Part shown: piece by piece, positions 37,201 through 49,200 of the stretch
How the letters are laid out: every line of letters begins with the position of its first letter
Position numbering within the stretch: position 1 is the stretch's first letter
DNA from: Amyelois transitella
Taxonomy: Eukaryota; Arthropoda; Insecta; Lepidoptera; Pyralidae
Assembly (NCBI RefSeq): GCF_032362555.1
Contig: NC_083515.1
Coordinates: 7,289,001-7,353,000 of the forward strand
Length of the DNA stretch: 64,000 nucleotides
Reading direction: 5' to 3'
Translations under genes and position numbers: made by a program
Notes under the pieces: model-generated
What the model was told of the DNA's origin: nothing
The model's input: the letters and a program-made list of their open reading frames with translations, nothing else
Databases searched by the model: none

Positions 37201-40200
37201 CTAGACGCAATTTGCGTAGGCGTATCCTGTTTCCCGTCCGGATATCTCAGCGGCGAAGCCCTTGAAATCAAGTCAAAGAGTTCACGATCCAACGGAAATC
37301 AATATTATACCCTTTCTTCGACTGACGCCATTGCAAGGTTTCCTAAGTCGTAAATATAAGCCTCCGCTCTTAGGTGTTTATCCTCTTAAGTATAATAGGT
37401 ATACAAAATATATCACCGAATACAGTGATTACATTAGAAATGCCTCAGAACACTTATTTTACGTTAAGACGTAAGAGTCAAATTTATCGTTTGAATTATT
37501 TCCTTGAATTAAAATCATTTTTTTTTCTTTTCTCAGAACTATATACTTACAGCCTTTTCTACTTTAGCGCAAAATTTATTCTATTAACGAAATTAAAAAC
37601 GCCGTTAGTCATTAAATTTTACTACTTTGTAGCTACATAAGCAACATAGGCGTATGAATTCACGATTATTCTTGACTTGACCACTGAATTAGATCCGACA
37701 AACCGATCGAAAGCGACCGTATATAGTAATCATTTCGTTCGCCTTTTACAAGCTTATAAATGAAACTGTTATTGATGTTGATGTGATAGCTACTAGAACA
37801 GTAGTACCAAATCCAATACGATTGTGCGTATCAATTTGATACCAACTTTAGATTGCAAATGGCAATGGTATATCTGGCCGGGTGTCCGGTGACCGGCGCC
37901 TGCGGCCGGTGACTCATCCGGCGGCTGCTACGTGATCACAATCGGACGTAGACCTCGACGCGGCGCAGACATGACCATCACAATAAATAAACCTCTCAGC
38001 CGTCATAATTTTATATCAAACATATTCAATGTACCTGCTTGATTGATTATATCCGTTGCTGATTGTTTCATAGAATGTTACACTAACTCCACTGTTAGAT
38101 CAGTTTGGCAAAAAGACGACGTGAGAAAAATTAGATCTTAGTTTCGAAAAATATTCAACCTTTTTTTACATGTTTTGTAAGTAACTTAACTTTCACCGGG
38201 CTTCACATACTAACTAACCCTTCTAGTACTTTGATCTTTATTTTGCGTCGAAGGGGACCTATATTTTATCTCAGTTACGAACATCTAACATATAATATAT
38301 TTTTATATTTTAACTTCTAATAGATCTTTATATCTATCGCGGTGTACAAAAGAACAGGCATCGGCGAAGGTCATCAAACTCCCTCAAGCTTGCTTTACAA
38401 CGTTTCCGCAACACTTCTCTCGCATCCAATTTGTTCACCAGATGAGGTCACACAGTAGGCTTATTGGGCAAAAATCTTTAGGTAGGTACTGCCTTTTGCC
38501 GGAATAAACACTAGGAAACAGTGATGTATCTTCGTGCTATTCTTATACTTTTCTTATTCCTTATGAAGTGTCTTTCCTGGCACCAAAAGAAAAATAATAC
38601 TCATAACCACTCCATCTCTTTCCAATGGATGCCTTTTTTCTCATCAGTCTTTTCAACACTGTTGGCTCTGTCTACCCCGCAAGGGATATAGACGTGGATA
38701 TATGTGTGTATACCTATTGGTTTAGTATCGTAACTTTCTATGATTTTGAACCTAGGCTAGGGACACGCGAGTGGCGAAGTTCTTAATTTAAAACACTGTA
38801 GTAAATGAAAACAAAATACATACTAGTAATACAATGAATACCTGTAAGTATGTAAGACTTTTTTTATCCGTCACCAAAAATGCAAATGCAATTTTTGTCT
38901 TTTTTTAAATGTCGTGTCGTGAGTAAGCGTGAAAGCTACTTTCATCTTTTAACAGTGATCGTTGTTTTCCTTTTTTAGGCTTCTGTACTTTAATAGGGGA
39001 AATAGAACTTTTACACCGCTATAAAAGTTGGTAAACTTAACAGTAATGACCCTAGAGTCTTTTAGGAACACATAATTATAGTTTGATATACCAAGAAAAT
39101 AAACCAACATTTGTAAGTTAGACATGTTTTATTTGATAAAGGCATTTGTGAGTGCCTTGCACTTATTGACACTTACATATATTCACGTTTAGCGGGGTAG
39201 ACAGAGCCAACAGTCTTAAAAAAACTGATTGACCTCGTTCATCTGTTTGGCTTATTGGTAGAATTGAGATTCAAATAGTGACAGGTTGCTAGCCCGTCCC
39301 CTAAAAGTAGAATCTCAAGTTTATAAGCCTATCCCTTAGTTGCCTTTTACGACATACATGGGAATGATAGGGAGTGGTCCTATTTTTTTTATTGGTGCCA
39401 CCACACGGCACATAAATTGACACTTGCAAGTAATAAAAATAGTTTACGAATGAACAGAACCTTCACGACTGATATTCGCACTTGACCGGTTAATTTATTT
39501 TAAAATCAATGAACAAAACCAGTTATTTTGTAGGTGTGCTTTCGTTCTCTGATAATTAAATGGAAATCTGCTCAATAAAAAAAGAACAGGAAAAATTTAC
39601 TTTCCTTCTTGATATTTTACATCTATTATCTCAGAAATGTATGAATAATAAAATATTTTCTAAGGTTTTTTCTAATTTTAGACGGAGAACTAGTAGCTGG
39701 AGAGCTAGTGAACCCTCCGAGTAACGGTGTTCCTGTAAGGCTAGAAATTTGTAGAGTGATGATTCATAGCACACCAAGGCCAAAAATCATGACCTGGCAG
39801 GCATCTGCCCTGCACGTCATCATCACTTTTATTTCTTAAAATGTAAAAAAAATAGGAAAAATAAACTTCCTGCTGTAAGCTTCAAAATTTAATATCATCT
39901 ATTTTATTTATTGATAATTATAAAAAAAAAATTGCCAGGCGATTAGAGTAAGCACAAGTACCTGCCAGGTGCATCGAGAACTGCACATTTTAGGAAGAAA
40001 AATAAACTTTCTTCTGTAAAGTTGAAATTTAAGTATATGTTTCAGTATATCATTTAGAAGAAATGTGTACAATGACAGGCGGTTCTGAACAGCATAAGAC
40101 CTTGACAGGCGAGGGGAAAGATGCTAAGAGCGTGCTAGTAAGAGGCGTAACGTAATTGCATGTAGAGTCAGTGACATGAAAAAAAAAATTAAAGATGCAA

Positions 40201-43200
40201 TATCTTTTACTAATTGTTATGTAATTTAAATTATTTTTCACATTAATTAGCATCTTCATCCGACTCTTCCTCCTCTGAAAAGAAAAATATATTTCAATCA
40301 ATTAATAATGTGATTAAGAATGGAAACTCGCGTTCAATTATAGTATATTGAATCAAATAACTGTATATTACCTGAAATATATTCTTCAGTTTCAGTTGAC
40401 TGTGCTTCGGCAGTATCAGCATTAGTTGGTTCTTGTAGTAATATGTCATATATAGAAGAGGGAACCGTATCCCCTTGAAACCAATTGAAATCGTAGAGGT
40501 CATCGATTAAGTTCCAACCGTTATTTTCAGGAGTAAGAAACGTTGGTTCCTTTAAATGACTATTTCGCCAGATATTTGTAATATATGCAGCCCTTAATAA
40601 TTGTTGTTGCAGTTCGCGTTGACACGGTGGTAGATTTGGTGCATCATAACTTATTATTTTTTTCATAAATATTTTGGTGTTATTCGTGTCGTAGGTGGTA
40701 AGGAACTTCTCATAACGTGCCTCATTCAATTTTTGACATTTTCAACCGTACATTTGGCACACAAATTTCTCTAGTATTGAAAAAATCTCTTCTTTCTTCT
40801 CTATTATTTCTGCACTTCCTAATGCTGCAAATGCCTTTTGATACTGATGAGATTTTTCTAATAGTTTTTTTTTCCTCTTCTTAAAAAGGACGGGTTAAAA
40901 TCGCAACCGTTAAATGCATGAAATCCTGGTAAGCTTTGACATATCGAGGGTCCCAATTTTTCGTATACTTCAGAAATGTTGATCCATTTTTAAAAATTGT
41001 TGGTGCCATATTAGATGTAGATTTTTTATTTATTACAACAGAAAACAAAAACGCATCGATAATTCTTTTTTCATTTTTTTTATCAGAAACAAAAACAGCC
41101 ATTCTTAAAAAAAGAAATAAGAATATGACTTAATCTACTCACTACAACACATTTCCGGCCAAAACGTAGATTACCACATGAAAACAATATACACCTTTTA
41201 TGTAACACTTTATAAACTTATACACTTAAATATACCAATCTACGTAGTATAAACTAGGAACCCACCTCAAGTGACGCCAATAAGTTACGAGTATAAATCA
41301 TTTCAACGATACCCAGCAACACAGCTTTAAGCAAGTTGCACTTTAAATTTACAATAATACATAAAATGAACATTATAATCAATTACACATGTATAATAAT
41401 AATATTATACCTTAAAAATTTGCACATATGTATATATTCATACTTACTTATTACATTATCAAACAAAAGAGCGTATAGCAACACCCGCATAGCATCCAAA
41501 TAAATAACACACATTACCTTCCTCGAAAGTATTTCCTTCACATTACTCAAGATAGCAATAAATAATAATATATATAAAAGAAAGTCGTGTTAGTTACACC
41601 ACTTATAACTCAAGAACGGCAGAACAGATTTGGCTGAAAAATGGTAGGGAGGTAGCTTAGAGCTAGGAGACGGACATAGGATACTTTTTATCCCGTTCGA
41701 CAGCGTTCCCGTGTGACTTGACATGAAACGTCAGTCACTATAAAACGTGGTATAACAAAAAAGAATCAGACTTGGAATAACAAAACGCAAATGACAGTTA
41801 TGTAATTGACGTAAATTCAAAAAAAAAATCCTATTAATATTATAGATGCGAAAGTTTGTGAGTATGTCAGTATGGATGTTTGTTACTCTTTCACGCAAAA
41901 ACTACCGAACCGATTATGATAAAATTTGATACGTAGGGACGACGACGACCGACGACGTGATTATTTGTTTGTAATTTGTAAACCACATTAATATTGAAGA
42001 GAAAAGATTTATATATTTGTATCTTTGTTACGAAAAAACTACTGGAGTGATTTTCATTAAATTTGGTACAGATCTTCCGGAGTAACATAGGCTACTTTTA
42101 CTGTAATTTCTCACGGGGCGGAGCTCCGCGCAAAAGATAGTTAAGCATATATAACGAAAAATACAAATGTAAATAGCGAATCACTACATAGTATAAAACA
42201 AAGTCGCTATTTTAGTCTGTTTGTCTGTATGCTTAAATCTTTAAAATTACGCAACGGATTTTGATGCGGTTTTTTGTAACAGGTAGAGTGATACAAGATA
42301 CATAAAAACCTTCCGTTTTTATGTATCATAACATTTATAATTTTGCACCCGTGCGAAGCCGGGGCGGGTCGCTAGTAATAATATAAAATTTAAATTTTCA
42401 AAGTCACTCAAAATATGCAGCGTAGTAATTCAAAAGTAGGATTCGTCTTTATATAAAAATCGTTGACACTCGCACGCTCTTAGCATCTTTCCCCTCGCCT
42501 GTCAAGGTCTTATGCTGTTCAGAACCGCCTGTCATTGTACACATTTCTTCTAAATGATATACTGAAACATATACTTAAATTTCAACTTTACAGAAGAAAG
42601 TTTATTTTTCTTCCTAAAATGTGCAGTTCTCGATGCACCTGGCAGGTACTTGTGCTTACTCTAATCGCCTGGCAATTTTTTTTTTATAATTATCAATAAA
42701 TAAAATAGATGATATTAAATTTTGAAGCTTACAGCAGGAAGTTTATTTTTCCTATTTTTTTTACATTTTAAGAAATAAAAGTGATGATGACGTGCAGGGC
42801 AGATGCCTGCCAGGTCATGATTTTTGGCCTTGGTGTGCTATGAATCATCACTCTACAAATTTCTAGCCTTACAGGAACACCGTTACTCGGAGGGTTCAGT
42901 AGCTCTTAGACTATAGCAATCTCACTATCTGTACTATCAATTCCGTTATTAAGTCTATCTATCCATCTGAACGTGGCCTTCGAATCTTTAGACTCTTAGT
43001 TCTCTCTACACCGTAACGGATAAAGACGTGATTAAGTTTGTATGTATGGTTGTGGCGTTTTACGTAAGACGTCACAGGTAAAAGAGATGAGAGATAATGT
43101 GAAGATCAATAGAATAACTACATCAACCTTTATGAGGCCTATTTTTACAAATTGAAGAGAGCGTAGGTTTAGCTATAGACACGAGATCCAGCAAGTAGTC

Positions 43201-46200
43201 AGAATATAGCGAGCTACTTAACTTGGTGAAAGCTGTAATAGTCCAAGGTCCAAAGGTCCGAAGACCCGAGGCGCGCACGCCACCTTTTATAGGGCTCCCG
43301 AGCTGTGAAGAGGACGCAGAGGATACACAAGCGGCAAAACCCTCCCCCTCAACCTCTCGTTAGGCCAGAATTTCTCTTAGTAATTCTCGATTGCTCGAGA
43401 GCTGGAACAGGCGTCTAAAGGGCACTGGCAGGCAGCTGGTAGGAGGCTGTCCGGACCGGTAGGCAGCTGGTACCGGAACTACCAACCTAAGGGAATAAAA
43501 AATGAAATCACATTTTTCGAACATGAGCTAACTGCATATTATATCGCCTACGTTAGAAACCGCTCTACATATCAAGCAGTATGATGTGGGTGGTTATTGT
43601 TAGGAGCCAGTGAAAGCTGTATAATGAATCAGAGGAGCCCCGGGCCCCACCGGAAGTGAGCCCGGCGGCGACAGTACAGTGCAGTGGCCCGTTTTCGCAA
43701 CACTCTTGATTCATTAGGGACCCACCATTTGTCGCTTGTGAAAGCAGAGTAACGAACCAGGGGATTTTCACGAACGTTGGAAGGCGATCCTACTAATAAT
43801 CTTCCGTTACTTACAGACTGAGTGATTGAAGGGCAACGCGCAGCTGAAAGTACTGAGCGTAGAAAGTTGAAATTTGGTATGAAAACTCCTGAAGGAGCAC
43901 TAACAGAGGGTTTCCCGATTTGGGAATATCAGGTGGGAACCCGAACGGGAATTAATGGTATTTTCCATTTATGTATATTAATGGGATTTTCCATATAAAG
44001 AGTGAGAAGATAAGACATGCCCTGACAACGTTTGTGAATAAGGGCGCAGAATAGTAACTACTCATTCGTTATGTAGTTATTGTAGCAGTTCATTTACAGT
44101 AGTTTACTTATATGTACTAGCTTTTGCGCAGGTCCAGACTTCCAGGGAAATTTTCCAAAAAAAAAGGAAGCTATGTATCGGTGCTGGTGGTGGTCGTTAC
44201 AAACAAAATTACAAATATGTTCTCTTTATAATATTAGTGCGGTATGGATTTGTGTAGATTATTGTGGGTAACATTCGTTTTATCAATTAATAATTAAATG
44301 CATTATCGGTGAAGTTGGCAGTATGAAACTCAGTAATCTAAATAAATTTACATTTATGTGACATGAGGTTAAAAAACAATATAAGTATTTTCTTGATTCC
44401 GATGGCACTACCTTGCGAAAGTATTTCGAGGCCTTGTCGTTTAATGGTGGTGTTTGTTATCTTTTCAGTTTTATTATTAGCACGCTTTTGTTTGCGTACG
44501 CTTAGAATAGAACATGAAATAAAGTAGCTTTCCGCGACTGAATCTGTTTATCCGCTTACAATATGGCTTTACACCAATCACATAATGGAATATTGGTGGA
44601 CCATACAAAATTGATAACTATTTATTGTGGAAGAGATGTAATGTACTTCAAGTACTTACGTTTAATACGTATATGTATAGCGTAGCTAGTGTAACAAGCT
44701 GTCTGTATTGTACCAATTCATTTGATATTCTTGCAAGGACTCAAACTATTAATTGCTAAAATACTTGTATTCGTTCGCCTTCAGAATCATAATTTATTTC
44801 AATACTAACGACGTAGTTGCCTCAGAAGTGGCTCGATCGGTCAATCTGCATTATTAATGCAGTCTATGTATGTACCCACGCGATAGCGTTATATCACCGC
44901 TATTTGTGGTTTGTGGCACATTATGCAATTTCCAGAAAGTTGACATTTCATTCAAGTTGTACAAAACCTGATATAAGAGTCACTTTTGTGAGATCTTGTT
45001 GGTGGCGTTTGTGGTGTGCATCAGGTTATCATGGTGTTGGATTTTATTCGATTTTTAACTATTTTTTCATTTCTTTACTCTGCCAAGCAGTAGACAGAGA
45101 GCATCATGGTTTTTACGCAGAGAATTTGATTGATTGATTCCAATGATTTTTCTTTCTTTATTTTCTTTATCAGTAACTCCTTGTTTAGATAGAATTATCT
45201 ATACTTATATTATAAAGCTGAAGAGTTTTTTTGTTTGAACGCCGCTAATCTCAGGAACTACTGGTTCGAATTAAAAAAATATTTTTGTGTTGAATAGACC
45301 ATTTATCGAGGAAGGCTTTAGGCTATATAACATCACACTGCAAGGAGCGAAAAAATAATGCAATATGTGAAAAAAACGGGGAAAATTATCCTTAAGGGGG
45401 TTCAATGATGCCCAAAATAAATATTCCACGCGGACGAAGTCGCGGGCACAGCTAGTATAATATAAAACAAGAAGCTTCTTAATATTTTACATAATAGTTT
45501 TTCTACATAATTTTACAAGGTTGTCAATATTCTTGATGCAACTGTAGAAAATGAGGCCTTTGATGTTTTTGTTTAACTATATACATACAATTTATCTACG
45601 GTTAAGCTAATGAATATCACCTATGTTTAATAATTACATGTCCTCTGGATACACGTGACACAGTACTGTTAAAAACAAAATAAACAATTGAGCATCGCGT
45701 GATCATTGTACTACATTTCTATTTATGTAACAGGTACTATACCTACCTTTGTACCACGTAACAGAAACTACAAATGTGTATTATTTTTATTGTATTTTCT
45801 ATAGAGAATGATAACCGATGTACAGACGTATCGCTTAGCTGTCTACTACATACTACTACTATATTCAATATTAAATAAAACATTATAAACATTACTTCCC
45901 AAAATTACACTTTTATACCGAGGATTGAATGAGTATCTTACAATATGTGCAGATATATATTTGTATTATACATATACCGTAGTAGAATAAATTACATATT
46001 GTCATAGGTACGGTACAAGTCAAGGCGAACCTTATTATGTTGATGTACTTACTTACATGTTTCTCCGGCGTCATATCGTGTCATCGTATTTATTTCATCA
46101 AATTGTAGCGTTGAATGACATAGTTCCTTTATAAATATAATAACTAATAAAAATTTTGTATCTATTCCAAGATATAGATATAATAAGAAAAATTGCGATG

Positions 46201-49200
46201 GTCTAATCGGGCTGCCCCTAACACTCCACGTGTGCAAATGTGTGTCTAATCGATACAAATATTGTAAAGAGAATTGGTGTTTTAATATTTATTTGTGAGT
46301 AAACTTTATAAACTTCCTAGTGGAACAATTTGACGAAAATTAACGAAGAGACTATTGAAGAGTAGATATTATTAGTCTTCAATATATTGGCCACAACCTT
46401 TTTATAAAGGACTGGAGAGAAAAAGCTTTACATTTTCGTTAAGTGTAACTAATACCTCATAATAGTTAATACCTTTAATTCAGCCCAGACCCAGGCACGG
46501 AAATTACTTGATACCATGCGAGTAGTCTAAGGAAATGGAAGTAGGCGGAACCTGATTAGTTCTGTAATTTATATCAGACTCGTGTAGGGTTACCAGTTTT
46601 TAGATGTTATCTCAAAAATATCTGAATTTGCATGGCTTCTTTTCGCTCCACCACCACTTATAAGGGTTGCCACTCTGTGACTTATATTTTGGTTTAGGGC
46701 TCGGCCGAGATTAAAATAATAATATCAGTAGTAGAGGGCGATATTGCAATGCACACACACAGTCAGAACAAGTGCCGACCTTAGTGGGGCAGAACAGATC
46801 AAATTAAGAATAGTGAAAACTCGCTCTGCTTTTAAAAAATGCTGATATCTTGCATGGTAACCCTGTAGTCATGAATTTATATGGAACAAATGCGTTGTGG
46901 GCGAATGCCCCAACACGTGGGCTGATATCCGGTACCGATTGAGACCTGACTTGTTAAAGTGCAACCCATGTCTGTCTACTACTGAGTGTACCATGCATAA
47001 AGATTACTAAAACGTTGAAAACTTATCTTCAAGTTTAGTGACACCGAGTTACTTTACTTGCTTACTACATATAGTGTAGTTATATTTTATTGGTCATTAA
47101 TATTATATTTCACAGGTTAACCTTATGATCAGGATCATGTTACCCACAAGCGCAATCGAACCAAGTCGTGGTATTGGCAAAGAGGTACTCATGTCCCCAC
47201 GTGATTTTGAATTGGCACAGTTTAATACATCGTTGTGATGATGCAGTTTCTTTACAATAAACAGGAAGTGGTCCATTTATTATTATTATATTCATTCATG
47301 ATTGGTTCCCAGAGCCCGGCGTAGTTATGCTGTATATGTGTATGTGCACAGTCAATTTACAGAAAATACTTATTCCTCCTTGCGTTAATCCCGGGGTGCA
47401 CTTTTCGACAATTGAAGATTTGACTAGGACAAAAATTGCTTCGTGTTTTTAATATTTTTAGAACGTGCATTGATTTTCTACTCAGTATAACAAAGGTTAT
47501 TATTTAAAGAACATGTTTAACTAAACACGACAAAAAATTTAACGTAAGTTCTGATTCAGAGGTAGATGCCCGCGAAGTGATTCAAATTGTAATTAATGAC
47601 TAGCTTGAACGTTACAGTACAAATCATACATAGATATCTTACGAGGTCGTATAATTATTTCATTTTTGAATGGTTAATTATAGTGTGATGAACCGATGAC
47701 TCAGTCTTTGAACATTCGCCTTTAGTTCAAAGTACTAAGAACCAGGTACCTATATTGTATTAACTTCTTATATGTTATGTATTGTATAACTGAGACTAGA
47801 CAAGGCTAGACAGTATACCTATTAAGTATTTCAGTAATCGGTTCAGTACCTATGTATGAAGATCCTAACAAACAAACAATACCTCTTTATAATATTAATA
47901 AGTTTAATACGAATAAAAACAACCCGTACAACCTATTTTGTTAGCGTAGGTTATTTCTGTATTTTGTGATTTCTTCTGAATAATCTGCTGTTATTTTTGT
48001 AATTATATCACAACCCAAGTTTATATTGATTAGCCTAATGAGACTTCAGTATCTGCCAAGAATGTATGGTTGTTTGGCAACAGATACACCAGAAGATATT
48101 AAATTTTCAGGGAAATATAACATTTCACTTCACTATTTCTGAATCTCTATTTCGTTTCATCGACGTTTTTGTCAGCTGAAAACTTAACAAATACTATAAC
48201 GTACTTCGTCATCTAAAATTTGTTCGTAGGTACTTACCTATTCGATTCTCAGCCAATTCTTAGTAATAGACAGGTTCATGGGAATAATTCATTGAGCATC
48301 ATATGTTCACAAACATATTGCACTTTTTATAACTCTGCGATAATATATAATGTTTTATGGATTTTGTGATAAGATGTGATGTCAGAAATGTAATGCCAAT
48401 AGATGAATTGTACATATATTTTTAATTGTAATTTCATTTTCTTAACAAAGTCTTTCTTTGTGATGATGTCATAATAAAGAATAGACACAAACTTTTAGTA
48501 ATTGATTGAATTTAAGTGATTATAAGTAATTCTACTCATACATAGGTGTTAATAAATAATTAAATTTATTATTATAATCGTTTCAGGTCTCGCGATGCTG
48601 ATAGCAGGAGGTGTCCAGTACTCGAACGCGCCTCCACCGGACACCCCTGACACCACGGAGAACGGTGTTGGGACCCTCATTGCTGGAGGTGTCATCCTCT
48701 GCATTGGCCTGCTGTTTGCTGGTATGATGTTATTTTATTGAAGATTTATTTATTTAGGTACACCAACAGGTTACATTAAATAAATTTAGGAGTAACATTC
48801 AATTTATGTGCTAGCATGCAACCCAATTACAGGTGAACACAACTTTCAAGCAAACAGGCGAGTGTTATTTATTATTATTATTAAAATCAGGTAACTATTA
48901 CTATTAAAATTATAGTCTAGAGAATACATTTCAGAAATTAATTAACAATTATTATTTAATATATGAATTTATACCTTATATTTGTGAAATACATTACATT
49001 ATTACTTTCAAACTTTTATACATTTGTCATTGATGGCATGACAGTAGATGATAAGAATATAATATTGATTGGCGTATAGATGTCGCCACAATACCATAGA
49101 TAGAAGGTTTTCTATCTAACACCCTTGAACAACTAGTACGTGTTTCCCGATTCTCGGGAAAAGAAAAAGCGATATTTTCTTATACATACTAGCTTTCGCC

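Larger units (their letters stand above)
39701..42906. mobile_element. Long-arm DNA transposon, 435-bp inverted arms
   Basis: The left arm 39701-40135 and right arm 42472-42906 are equal-length reverse complements. The arms start AGAGCTAGTGAACCCTCC (left) and AGAGCTACTGAACCCTCC (right, reversed) and end GATGCTAAGAGCGTGC inside. The 2.3-kb interior carries a broken protein on the minus strand plus several Helitron-like repeats. It lies in the 14-kb intron of the two-TM gene. No clear target-site duplication was found. The superfamily is not certain. Confidence 0.85.

Noticed and set aside
44817-45137. 106-residue plus-strand frame
   Set aside because: No domain, no splice-consistent link, and codon use like random AT-rich DNA.
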